Positions 6,535-13,713 of a DNA stretch of 34,678 nt are shown here, in pieces. The stretch comes from QPJE01 sp051747745. GTDB taxonomy: Bacteria > Bacillota > Halanaerobiia > Halanaerobiales > Halanaerobiaceae. Numbering within the stretch: position 1 is the first letter of the stretch; every line of letters begins with the position of its first letter. The translations under genes and the position numbers were made by a program. The stretch is from NCBI GenBank assembly GCA_051747745.1, contig JBNJGL010000024.1, positions 1 to 34,678 of the forward strand. Reading direction: 5' to 3'. Under the pieces are notes generated by a model. The model saw only the letters and a list, made by a program, of their open reading frames with translations, searched no databases and had not been told where the DNA came from.

Positions 6535-6831
6535 TTAAGATTCCTGACGGATTACCAGGTAACGCAGTACACCATCCATAATTTTAAATATTCTTTCAAG
6601 TTCTTTTACTACATCTGTATTGGCATTAAACTGAAGAATTGTATAATCTCCTGAACGATAATCTTTTATTTCATAAGCTAATTGCCTTTTACCCCAGGCA
6701 TCTACACCTGTTACTTCACCATCATGGTCAAGAATAACTGATTTTACTCTTTCTAAAATCGCTTCTTTTTCTTCATTTTCTAGATCTGGCTTGAGGACAA
6801 ATGTTGTCTCATAAGCTCTTATATTTTCCAT
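6535..6831 (-). CDS. rpsF: 30S ribosomal protein S6
   Basis: A 98-residue S6. It starts MENIRAYETTFVLKPDLE and carries the typical WGKRQLAYEIKDYRSGDYTILQF-type core (about residues 49-70). S6 forms a heterodimer with S18 on the 30S platform. The start at 6831 is chosen over 6849 because GGAGGGGGTGA lies immediately upstream and the family N-terminus begins there. A strong promoter and a structured leader precede it, the usual place for S6:S18 feedback control. First gene of rpsF-ssb-rpsR. Confidence 0.96.
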   Translation of the reverse strand: MENIRAYETTFVLKPDLENEEKEAILERVKSVILDHDGEVTGVDAWGKRQLAYEIKDYRSGDYTILQFNANTDVVKELERIFKIMDGVLRYLVIRQES

Positions 6832-6845
6832 AAATTTCACCCCCT

Positions 6846-6883
6846 CCATGTGGACAAATGGCCCTGCTTCCAGCAGAGCATGG
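6846..6883 (-). promoter_or_regulatory. Candidate S6:S18 autoregulatory hairpin in the rpsF leader
   Basis: In the minus-strand RNA, CCAUG (6879-6883) pairs with CAUGG (6846-6850). This encloses a CUGCU-GGA-AGCAG hairpin and an unpaired GGCCAUUUGUCCA segment. The structure ends at the GGAGGGGG ribosome-binding site of rpsF. Many bacteria control rpsF through an S6:S18-binding leader motif. The placement fits; a detailed match to the consensus is not established here. Confidence 0.5.
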
Positions 6884-6898
6884 AATTTACCAATCTAA

Positions 6899-6927
6899 AT
6901 TATAGCATTAATTTAGACTGGATGCAA
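6899..6927 (-). promoter_or_regulatory. Promoter of the rpsF-ssb-rpsR operon
   Basis: Minus strand: TTGCAT (6922-6927), a 17-base spacer, and TATAAT (6899-6904), with TG one base before the -10 box. The start would be near 6892, giving a leader of about 60 bases. Confidence 0.8.
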
Positions 6928-6949
6928 ATTTTTATTGTCATCTTTTATT

Positions 6950-7019
6950 GGTACCGGGTACAAAAAACGCTTATAGTACCGGGTACATGTGAAATATTTC
7001 ATTTGTACCCGGTACTATA
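6950..7019. repeat. Three-copy GTACCGGGTAC inverted-repeat element after ychF, probable terminator
   Basis: The arms TATAGTACCGGGTACA (6972-6987) and TGTACCCGGTACTATA (7004-7019) are a perfect 16-bp inverted repeat. The loop contains a further palindrome, TGAAATATTTCA. A third copy of the core, GGTACCGGGTAC, lies at 6950-6961. On the minus strand the 16-bp hairpin begins inside the ychF stop codon region and is followed by AGCG and six T residues, so it can terminate ychF. The third copy could pair with the first arm instead of the second. Its origin and any other role are unknown. Confidence 0.7.
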
Positions 7020-8106
7020 CATTAAATCTAAAGTGGCATACATCACCATCTTCAATGAAATAATCTTTTCCTTCCAGTCTCAGCAGACCTTCTTCTCTGG
7101 CTGCTGCTATTGATCCAGCTTTTTTTAAATCTGTAAAACTTACTATTTCTGCTCTTATAAATCCTTTTTCCATATCAGAATGTATTTTCCCGGCAGCTTC
7201 AGGTGCAGTTGCTCCTTTTTTTACTGTCCAGGCTCTGCATTCCTGTTTACCGGCAGTTAAAAAAGTTATCAAATTCAGCAGTTCATAGCTGGCACGTATA
7301 ACTCTATCCAGTCCTGAACTTTTCAGACCAAGCTCTTCCAAAAATATTTCTTTTTCATCTTCATCCAGCTCGGCGATATCTGCTTCAATTTTAGCGCTAA
7401 TTTCTACAACTCGTGCTCCATCTCTAATTGCATGTTCTTTTACTTCTTTTACCCTTTTATTATTATCGGTACCAATATCATCTTCATTAACATTGGCCAG
7501 ATAAATAATTGGCTTGGCACTTAAAAGCTGAAGTTCCTTAATGATTTTTTTTCCAACTTTATTTAATTCAATCTGACGAATGTTTTTACCTTCTTCAAGG
7601 GCCTGAGCTATTTTTTTTATAACTTCCAGCTCCTGGAGATATTTTTTATCTCCACTTTTAGCCTGTTTTTCTGTTTTTTCCATTTTCTTTTCGATCACAG
7701 ATAAATCTGCCATCATAAGTTCTGTATTTATTATATCAATATCTCTATCTGGAGATATTTCCCCATCAACATGGGTTATATTTTGATCATCAAAACATCT
7801 TACGACCTGAGCTATTGCATCTACTTCTCTAATATGAGACAAGAATTTGTTTCCCAGCCCTTCCCCTCGACTTGCACCTTTAACCAATCCAGCAATATCT
7901 ACAAATTCAATTACTGTTGGTGTTGTCTTCTCAGGATCATAAAGTTCAGACAGCCAGTCAAGTCTTTTATCCGGGACTGGGACAATTCCTATATTTGGAT
8001 CTATGGTGCAGAATGGATAGTTTTCTGCATCGGCTCCCGCCTCTGTTAATGCATTAAAAAGAGTTGATTTACCTACATTAGGGAGGCCAACAATTCCTAT
8101 TTTCAT
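7015..8106 (-). CDS. ychF: Obg-family GTPase/ATPase YchF (OLA1)
   Basis: A 363-residue P-loop protein of full family length. G1 is GLPNVGKST (7-15), followed by the invariant NYPFCTIDPN segment of YchF. The GxxxG-type G3 region is DIAGLVKGAS. A coiled-coil insertion lies around 130-200 and a C-terminal TGS domain from about 280. YchF prefers ATP, associates with ribosomes, and affects stress and translation. No clear ribosome-binding motif stands out close to the ATG. Its neighbours (DUF951 upstream, rpsF downstream) match the Bacillus yyzM-yyaF-rpsF order. The stop codon lies inside the downstream inverted repeat. Confidence 0.96.
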   Translation of the reverse strand: MKIGIVGLPNVGKSTLFNALTEAGADAENYPFCTIDPNIGIVPVPDKRLDWLSELYDPEKTTPTVIEFVDIAGLVKGASRGEGLGNKFLSHIREVDAIAQVVRCFDDQNITHVDGEISPDRDIDIINTELMMADLSVIEKKMEKTEKQAKSGDKKYLQELEVIKKIAQALEEGKNIRQIELNKVGKKIIKELQLLSAKPIIYLANVNEDDIGTDNNKRVKEVKEHAIRDGARVVEISAKIEADIAELDEDEKEIFLEELGLKSSGLDRVIRASYELLNLITFLTAGKQECRAWTVKKGATAPEAAGKIHSDMEKGFIRAEIVSFTDLKKAGSIAAAREEGLLRLEGKDYFIEDGDVCHFRFNV

Positions 8107-8162
8107 CTAAAAAATCTTCCTTCCTTCTTTTGATCATTTATTTCTCTGATTATGATTCTTCT

Positions 8163-8345
8163 CTAATCTATTTTTTTCTTAACACTTTTTTCAAATTTAT
8201 TTCTCGGCAGCATTATAATTCTGCCACATGTCTCACATTTTGCTTTAAAATCCATACCAACTCTAATAATTTCCCATATATCTCCACCACAGGGATGTGT
8301 TTTTTTAAACTGTACTCTATCCCCGGCTTTATAATCTGCTGACAT
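8163..8345 (-). CDS. DUF951 family protein (YyzM-like)
   Basis: A 60-residue protein with the DUF951 pattern: YKAGDRVQFKKTHPCGG near the start, then W-E-I-I-R-V-G-M-D-F-K-A-K-C-E-T-C-G-R. The HPCGG and CETCGR cysteines suggest a metal site. The fold is probably a small SH3-like or OB-like beta barrel that binds nucleic acid; this is an inference. AAAGGAGTGGTAAT precedes the ATG. It lies between the TPR gene and ychF, and its position next to ychF is conserved across Bacillota. Function not established. Confidence 0.9.
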   Translation of the reverse strand: MSADYKAGDRVQFKKTHPCGGDIWEIIRVGMDFKAKCETCGRIIMLPRNKFEKSVKKKID

Positions 8346-8366
8346 ATTACCACTCCTTTAGATAAC

Positions 8367-8915
8367 TTAAAACATCCAAAGATAAAATAACAGCCCAAAT
8401 CCAATCAACAACAGCAGGCCAACAAGACAGCCTGGTTCTTTATAAAAAGGTTTGTCATTTTTAGCTCTGTGTACAAAACTGCCGTGTTTTCTAGCTTTTT
8501 TTAAATATTTAATTGAATTTGCATAATCTCCAGCTTCACGGTATATAACTCCTAAATTATTATAAGCAGGGCCATATTCTGGATCAATCTCCACTGCTTT
8601 TTCATATAATTTTTTTGCTCTTTCTTTATTACCCGCTTTTCGGGCTAGACTCCCAAGATTTGTAATCGCAGGAGCAAATTCACTATCAATCTCTACCGCT
8701 TCATAAAGTAGCTCTTCTGCTTTTTCTGTTTTATCTTCTCTAATAGCTATTACTGCTAATTTATTGTAGGCCGGAGCAAAATCAGGAAGTTCTTCTACAA
8801 TATTCTGCAGCTCCTCTTTTGCTTCCCTGTTTCTGCGCTCAAATAATTTGAGAACATTTCTGTATTTTTTGGCCTTATCAGCGGGTAAACTGTCAATATA
8901 ATCTGATTCTCTCAC
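8367..8915 (-). CDS. TPR-repeat protein with C-terminal membrane anchor
   Basis: A 182-residue protein. A charged N-terminus is followed by about three tetratricopeptide repeats (about residues 32-140; signature pieces such as APAYNKLAVIA, APAITNLGSLARKAG and GPAYNNLGVIYREAG). A single hydrophobic helix ends the protein (about 160-182), with the TPR domain presumably cytoplasmic: a tail-anchored scaffold. The start is GTG at 8915, with AGGTGA a few bases upstream; an ATG just before it is out of frame. It heads the TPR-DUF951-ychF unit under an extended -10 promoter. TPR domains mediate protein-protein contacts; no partner can be read from the sequence. Confidence 0.82.
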   Translation of the reverse strand: MRESDYIDSLPADKAKKYRNVLKLFERRNREAKEELQNIVEELPDFAPAYNKLAVIAIREDKTEKAEELLYEAVEIDSEFAPAITNLGSLARKAGNKERAKKLYEKAVEIDPEYGPAYNNLGVIYREAGDYANSIKYLKKARKHGSFVHRAKNDKPFYKEPGCLVGLLLLIGFGLLFYLWMF

Positions 8916-8949
8916 ATTATCACCTGCTCTAATTAGACTTCAGTGTTAT

Positions 8950-8979
8950 ATTATATCACAAAGATATACAAAACTGCAA
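8950..8979 (-). promoter_or_regulatory. Extended -10 promoter of the TPR-DUF951-ychF unit
   Basis: Minus strand: TTGCAG (8974-8979), an 18-base spacer, and TATAAT (8950-8955) preceded by TGA. The -35 box directly abuts the T run of the gcv terminator, so one unit ends where the next begins. Confidence 0.65.
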
Positions 8980-9023
8980 AAAAAAAGCCCCCTTTAAGAT
9001 ATTTCTACCATTAATCTTAAAGG
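8978..9023 (-). terminator. Intrinsic terminator of the gcv operon
   Basis: CCTTTAAGAT (8991-9000) pairs with ATCTTAAAGG (9014-9023), a 10-bp stem extended by GG/CC-rich flanks, with a 13-base loop. On the minus strand it is followed by GGGC and nine T residues (8978-8986). It lies about 130 bases past the gcvPB stop codon. Confidence 0.9.
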
Positions 9024-9154
9024 AAGACTTTTAATCAGATTTAGTAACATCCTATTTGCCTATTTTTTCAAAACATTTAGACCAATATTTAGTCATAATA
9101 TTATTGTTCGTTTTTCTATAACTTATATTACTCAATCTGTTTTAATTTCAGAAT

Positions 9155-10591
9155 TTACCAGCGAAGATTTGGTTCTCTCGCAGCTTTTGTCTCATCTAAT
9201 TTACGCACAACAGTTGTATGTGGTGCATTCCGAACCATTTCTGGATCTTCTTTTATTTCCCGGGCAATTGTAAGCATAGTGTCTACAAATCTATCCAGAG
9301 TTCTTATATTTTCTGTCTCTGTTGGTTCTATCATCATTGCTTCTTTTACAACTAGCGGGAAATATATTGTTGGTGCATACTGGTCATAATCAAGCAGCCG
9401 TTTGGCAATATTTAATGTTGATGCACCTTCTTTTTTCTGCTTGCTTCCTGAAAGCACAAATTCGTGTAAACTGTCTTCTGCATATGGAAGTTCAAACTCA
9501 TCCTGGAGCTTTGTTTTTAAATAATTGGCATTCAGAACAGCATTTTCTGTTGTTTTCTTAAGCCCTTTACCACCTACAGTAACAATATAGCTCCATGCTC
9601 TCAGCATAACACCATAGTTTCCGTGAAATGCATGAACCTTTCCAAGTGAATCCGGTCTATCATTATCCCAGAAATATCTATCTTTTCCCTTTTTGAGCAC
9701 AGGTTTGGGCAGATATGGTGCAAGAAAATCTTTAACACCAACAGGCCCTGATCCTGGGCCACCTCCACCATGAGGAGTTGAAAATGTTTTGTGAAGATTG
9801 AAGTGAAGAACATCAAAATCCATATCTCCAGGTCTTACATAACCCATTACTGCATTCATATTAGCTCCATCGTAATAAAGCAGGCCGCCTTTATCATGTA
9901 CTATATCGGCTATTTCTAAAATATCTTCTTCAAATATACCCAGTGTATTTGGATTTGTAAGCATTAATGCTGCAACATCTTCATCCATCGCTTCTTTTAA
10001 AGCATCTACATCAACCATACCTCGTTCATTTGAAGATATTTCTACCACATCATATCCAGCCATCATTGCACTTGCCGGATTGGTACCATGTGCTGAATCA
10101 GGTACAAGAACCTTAGTTCTCTCATCATTTTTCTTTTCAAAGTACTGATGAATTATCATCATACCTGTTAGTTCCCCGTGAGCACCAGATGCAGGCTGTA
10201 AAGTTACCTCATCCATTCCACTTATTTCAGCAAGATGCTGTTTGAGTTCATATAATATTTCTAAAGATCCCTGAACATGTTCGTCTTCCTGATATGGATG
10301 GATATTGGTTAGTTCAGCAACTCTGGCTACATTTTCATTCCTTTTGGGATTGTACTTCATTGTACAGGATCCAAGTGGATATATTCCGGAATCAACACCA
10401 TAGTTAAGTTCTGATAAGGCAGTATAGTGCCTTACAACATCAACTTCACTAACTTCAGGCAGCCCAGGACTTTTTTCTCTAATATAATCGGAATAATAAT
10501 TATCTAAATCTGATTCTTCTACATCCAAAGGTGGCAGTGTATATCCTTTTCTTCCCGGACTGCTGTAGTCTCTAATTAATAGTTCTTCCAC
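9155..10591 (-). CDS. gcvPB: Glycine dehydrogenase (decarboxylating) subunit 2, P-protein
   Basis: A 478-residue C-terminal half of the split P-protein. It decarboxylates glycine with pyridoxal phosphate and passes the aminomethyl group to lipoyl-GcvH. The PLP lysine is K268 in HFNLHKTFSTPHGGGGPG, followed by the glycine-rich loop. Other family segments are YPLGSCTMKYNPK (about 71-83) and PDSAHGTNPASA (about 164-175). The start is GTG at 10591, directly after the gcvPA stop, with GGAGGTGG overlapping the end of gcvPA. Last gene of gcvT-gcvH-gcvPA-gcvPB. The fourth partner, dihydrolipoamide dehydrogenase (L-protein), is not in the window. Confidence 0.97.
   Translation of the reverse strand: MEELLIRDYSSPGRKGYTLPPLDVEESDLDNYYSDYIREKSPGLPEVSEVDVVRHYTALSELNYGVDSGIYPLGSCTMKYNPKRNENVARVAELTNIHPYQEDEHVQGSLEILYELKQHLAEISGMDEVTLQPASGAHGELTGMMIIHQYFEKKNDERTKVLVPDSAHGTNPASAMMAGYDVVEISSNERGMVDVDALKEAMDEDVAALMLTNPNTLGIFEEDILEIADIVHDKGGLLYYDGANMNAVMGYVRPGDMDFDVLHFNLHKTFSTPHGGGGPGSGPVGVKDFLAPYLPKPVLKKGKDRYFWDNDRPDSLGKVHAFHGNYGVMLRAWSYIVTVGGKGLKKTTENAVLNANYLKTKLQDEFELPYAEDSLHEFVLSGSKQKKEGASTLNIAKRLLDYDQYAPTIYFPLVVKEAMMIEPTETENIRTLDRFVDTMLTIAREIKEDPEMVRNAPHTTVVRKLDETKAAREPNLRW
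9255..9268. other. Noc-binding-site-like palindrome inside gcvPB
   Basis: ATTTCCCGGGCAAT matches ATTTCCCGGGAAAT at 13 of 14 positions. Confidence 0.45.
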
Positions 10592-11929
10592 TTAAACCAC
10601 CTCCAATTTTTCTACTAACTGATCCATTTCTTCTTTTGTCCTCTTCTCCGTCGCACAGACAAGCAGACCATCTCGGTTAGCTTCATTTAAATCATACCCT
10701 GCTATAATATTATCTTCAAGCAGGCTGTTTTTAATTTTTTCTAAATCTCTGTCACTTTTAACCACAAATTCAAAAAAGAAGTTATCTTTATTTACTACCT
10801 GATAGCCATCTAAGTTATCAATTTTTTCTGCGAGATAGTGAGCTTTGTGAAATGACTGTTCTGCTACCTCTTTTAGGCCTTCTTTGCCCATTGTTGCCAT
10901 ATAAATAGTGGCTATCAGAGCATTAAGAGCCTCATTTGTACAGATATTAGAAGTAGCTCTTTCTCTTCTAATATGCTGTTCACGGGTCTGCAGTGTTAAT
11001 ACAAAACCCTCTTTTCCTTCTACATCAGTTGTTTTACCGACAATCCTGCCCGGCAGCTGACGTATATAACTTCTTTCATCTTTTGTTGACATAAAGCCCA
11101 GATATGGTCCGCCATAATTAAGACCATTTCCAAGATTCTGCGCTTCACCTACAACTATATCTGCTCCAAATTCGGCCGGAGCTTCTAACAATCCCAGCAA
11201 AATGGGATTCGCTATTACTACAAAAACGGCTTTTTTAGCATTATTAACCATTTTCCCTATTTCTTCCATTTTTTCTATAGAACCAAGGAAGTTTGGATAT
11301 TGGACAACTACTACAGCAGTATCATCATCAAGTTCTTCCCCAATTTGCTCAGGAGATACAGCTGTACCATCTGTTTTAATATCGACAAACTCAAGGTCCT
11401 GATGTCTTCCGTATGTTCTAATAACTTCCCTGTAGGCTGGATTAACTGTTTCTGGAAGTATAACTTTTTTTCTGCGCGAAATCCTTGCTCCCATCACAAC
11501 AGCTTCAGCTGCTGCTGAACCACCGTCCAGCATAGAAGCATTTGTTACATCAAGGCCTGTAAGCTCTGATACCATACTCTGATATTCATATATAGCTTCC
11601 AGAGTTCCCTGACTCAATTCCGCCTGATAGGGTGTATATGCTGTGTAAAATTCTGACCGTAAAATCAAATGGTCAATAACTCCTGGCACATAATGATCAT
11701 ATGCTCCAGCACCTAAAAAGGATGTCAGATTTTCTAAACTCTTATTTTTTGCTGCATGCTTTTGAACTTTTCTCACAAGTTCAAGTTCAGAAATTCCATC
11801 TGGAATATTTAATGGTCTATCTAAAGCTACTTCTTCTGGAATCATATCAAAGAGCTCTTCGACAGCTTTAACACCTATCTCTTCCAGCATTTCCTTTCTT
11901 TCAGTTTTTGTATTGGAAATATAATCCAT
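10592..11929 (-). CDS. gcvPA: Glycine dehydrogenase (decarboxylating) subunit 1, P-protein
   Basis: A 445-residue N-terminal half of the two-subunit P-protein. It has the aminotransferase fold without the PLP lysine, which is on GcvPB. Recognisable segments include FLGAGAYDHYVPGVIDHL (about 68-85), TPYQAELSQGTLEAIYEYQS (about 98-117), and SMLDGGSAAAEA (about 132-143). The two subunits form a heterotetramer for glycine decarboxylation. It starts 3 bases after gcvH, so translation is coupled. Expression should follow glycine through the upstream riboswitch. Confidence 0.97.
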   Translation of the reverse strand: MDYISNTKTERKEMLEEIGVKAVEELFDMIPEEVALDRPLNIPDGISELELVRKVQKHAAKNKSLENLTSFLGAGAYDHYVPGVIDHLILRSEFYTAYTPYQAELSQGTLEAIYEYQSMVSELTGLDVTNASMLDGGSAAAEAVVMGARISRRKKVILPETVNPAYREVIRTYGRHQDLEFVDIKTDGTAVSPEQIGEELDDDTAVVVVQYPNFLGSIEKMEEIGKMVNNAKKAVFVVIANPILLGLLEAPAEFGADIVVGEAQNLGNGLNYGGPYLGFMSTKDERSYIRQLPGRIVGKTTDVEGKEGFVLTLQTREQHIRRERATSNICTNEALNALIATIYMATMGKEGLKEVAEQSFHKAHYLAEKIDNLDGYQVVNKDNFFFEFVVKSDRDLEKIKNSLLEDNIIAGYDLNEANRDGLLVCATEKRTKEEMDQLVEKLEVV

Positions 11930-11931
11930 TA

Positions 11932-12315
11932 TTATGCCTCCTCAATAAACTCTGTATACTCCTCAGCGCTGAGAAGTTCTTCAAGTTCTGCTTCATCACT
12001 CATTTCTATCTTTATTAGCCAGCCATCACCATATGGATCTTCATTGATGAGTTCTGGATTGTCAAATAATTCTTCATTAACTTCAACTATTGTTCCGCTA
12101 ACCGGAACAAATACATCAGAAACAGCTTTAACAGATTCTAAAACTCCAAAACTGTCATGCTGATTGAAATCATCATCAACATCAGGCAGCTCTACAAAAA
12201 CAATGTCTCCCAGCTCTTCCTGGGCAAAATCAGAAATTCCTATTACTGCAGTGTTACCTTCCTTTTTTAACCACTCATGATCTTCTGAATAAATTAAATC
12301 TTTTTTTACAGCCAT
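11932..12315 (-). CDS. gcvH: Glycine cleavage system H protein
   Basis: A 127-residue lipoyl carrier. The lipoylated lysine is K63 in GVLESVKAVSDV, the standard motif. The N-terminus (SEDHEWLKKEGNTAVIGISDFAQEELGDIVFVELP) is typical. It shuttles the aminomethyl group among the P, T and L proteins, and in some Bacillota also serves as the lipoate relay. GAGGAATAAAAG lies before the ATG. It lies between gcvT and gcvPA in the riboswitch-controlled operon. Confidence 0.97.
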   Translation of the reverse strand: MAVKKDLIYSEDHEWLKKEGNTAVIGISDFAQEELGDIVFVELPDVDDDFNQHDSFGVLESVKAVSDVFVPVSGTIVEVNEELFDNPELINEDPYGDGWLIKIEMSDEAELEELLSAEEYTEFIEEA

Positions 12316-12360
12316 CTTTTATTCCTCCTCAAAAATTTTTAATTAAATTAATTCCTCTTT

Positions 12361-13434
12361 TTAAACAAAAACGCCTTCAACTATTTCTGCTTTAACAAAG
12401 CGATTCCTCACCTTAATTTCTATTTCTCTGCCCTCTTTTATAATTTCTTTGTCAATATAGGCAAGCCCAATATTTTCTTCCAGAGTAGGTGAGTAACTAC
12501 CACTTGTAACTACACCAACTTTTTCTTCATTATGATATACTTCATAACCGTGTCTTGCTATTCCCCGGCCTGTAACTTTAAATCCAACAAGCTTTCTCGG
12601 ATAACCATTTTCCTTATATTCTTTTATTTTTTCTCTGCCAATAAAATCACCTTTGTCTAGCTTAACAGTCCATCCAAGTCCGGCTTCCAGTGGGTGATTT
12701 TCTTCTGTCATGTCATTACCATAAAGATTCATTTTCTTCTCCAGGCGCAGTGTGTCTCTAGCTCCCAGTCCTGCAGGTTTTAAACCATGTTCTTTACCTG
12801 CTTCCATCAGGCTTTCCCACAGTTTTTCTGCTTCTGATGCAGGAAGATAAAGTTCATATCCTAATTCACCGGTATATCCAGTGCGAGAAACAATAGCTTC
12901 AACTCCTGCAACTTCTGAAATATTGAAATTGTAATATTTCAGTTCTTTCAAGTTTATGTTAGTTAATTTTTGTAGTATGTTCATGGACTCAGGTCCCTGT
13001 AGTGCAATTAATGCATAATCTTCTGACTTATTTTCTGCTGCTGTGTCTTCCAGAAGATGAGTACTTATCCACTTATAATCTTTTTCAGTGTTTGAGGCAT
13101 TTACAACAAATAAATATTTGTTGTCCTCAAGTTTATACACCAAAAAATCATCAATAATTCCTCCATCTTCTTTACACATCGGTGTGTAGACTATTTCACC
13201 TTCTTTCAACTTTGTTACATCATTTGTGATCAACCTCTGAATCGAGTCTTCTGCTCCCTTTCCAGAAACAATAATCTCTCCCATATGAGAAACATCAAAA
13301 ATACCGCATTTTTTTCTTACAGCCTTATGCTCTTCTATAATACTGCTGTATTCTACGGGCATCTCCCATCCACCAAAATCAATCATTTTCGCCCCAAGTT
13401 TCTTGTGAGTTTCATTTAACGGGGTCTTTTTCAT
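12361..13434 (-). CDS. gcvT: Aminomethyltransferase, glycine cleavage T protein
   Basis: A 357-residue protein that transfers the aminomethyl carbon from GcvH to tetrahydrofolate and releases ammonia. The N-terminus (KKTPLNETHKKLGAKMIDFGGWEMPV) and SRTGYTGELGYELY (about 180-193) are family hallmarks. The ATG at 13434 is the true start: AAGGAGGTG lies 7 bases upstream. A longer frame reaching 13641 is the riboswitch and terminator read as codons. First gene of the gcv operon. Confidence 0.97.
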   Translation of the reverse strand: MKKTPLNETHKKLGAKMIDFGGWEMPVEYSSIIEEHKAVRKKCGIFDVSHMGEIIVSGKGAEDSIQRLITNDVTKLKEGEIVYTPMCKEDGGIIDDFLVYKLEDNKYLFVVNASNTEKDYKWISTHLLEDTAAENKSEDYALIALQGPESMNILQKLTNINLKELKYYNFNISEVAGVEAIVSRTGYTGELGYELYLPASEAEKLWESLMEAGKEHGLKPAGLGARDTLRLEKKMNLYGNDMTEENHPLEAGLGWTVKLDKGDFIGREKIKEYKENGYPRKLVGFKVTGRGIARHGYEVYHNEEKVGVVTSGSYSPTLEENIGLAYIDKEIIKEGREIEIKVRNRFVKAEIVEGVFV

Positions 13435-13456
13435 TATTACACCTCCTTGACATAGT

Positions 13457-13492
13457 AAAAAAAACAGAGAGCCGGATAAATCCGACTCTCTG
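13457..13492 (-). terminator. Riboswitch-controlled intrinsic terminator before gcvT
   Basis: In the minus-strand RNA, CAGAGAGUCGGA and UCCGGCUCUCUG form a 12-bp stem (one G-U pair) with a 4-base loop, followed by eight U residues (13457-13464). It lies between the glycine aptamer and the gcvT ribosome-binding site. The segment AACUCUG at the 3' end of the aptamer can pair with CAGAG in the 5' arm, giving a plausible antiterminator. Confidence 0.9.
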
Positions 13493-13499
13493 TTCATGT

Positions 13500-13612
13500 G
13501 CTGTCCAGAGTTTCGTCCACCCAGATTCTTTTTACCTGAGAGTTTCGGGTTTCCCCTTGCTCCTTCGGCGCCTTCTTTAAGGACTCTCACCTGGGTTTCA
13601 ACCGAGTATATT
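13500..13612 (-). ncRNA. Glycine riboswitch (gcvT motif), single aptamer
   Basis: The minus-strand RNA carries the aptamer signatures in order: GUGAGAGUCC, GGCGCCGAAGGAGCAA, a GGGGAAACCC hairpin, and GAAACUCUCAGGUAAAAAGAA. All are closed by CCCAG/CUGGG (13595 to 13520). It is followed by GGACGAAACUCUGGACAG, the usual 3' flank. Only one aptamer is visible; upstream lie the promoter and then the M23 gene. With the terminator it should switch the gcv operon on when glycine is abundant, as is known for this class upstream of gcvT. Confidence 0.95.
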
Positions 13613-13629
13613 CTGTTCATTTCATTTTT

Positions 13630-13658
13630 ATTATAACTCATTTTTTAAGATATTGCAA
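13630..13658 (-). promoter_or_regulatory. Promoter of the gcv operon
   Basis: Minus strand: TTGCAA (13653-13658), 17 bases, TATAAT (13630-13635). The start would be at about 13623, roughly 25-30 bases before the aptamer closing stem. Confidence 0.8.
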
Positions 13659-13713
13659 AATTTTCTAAAAATTATTTTTATCACAAAGTACCTTCGCTTT
13701 TTAGATATTTGTT

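Noticed and set aside
13435..13641. N-terminal extension of the gcvT reading frame (69 codons)
   Set aside because: The stretch is the glycine riboswitch and its terminator; a strong ribosome-binding site and the family start lie at 13434.
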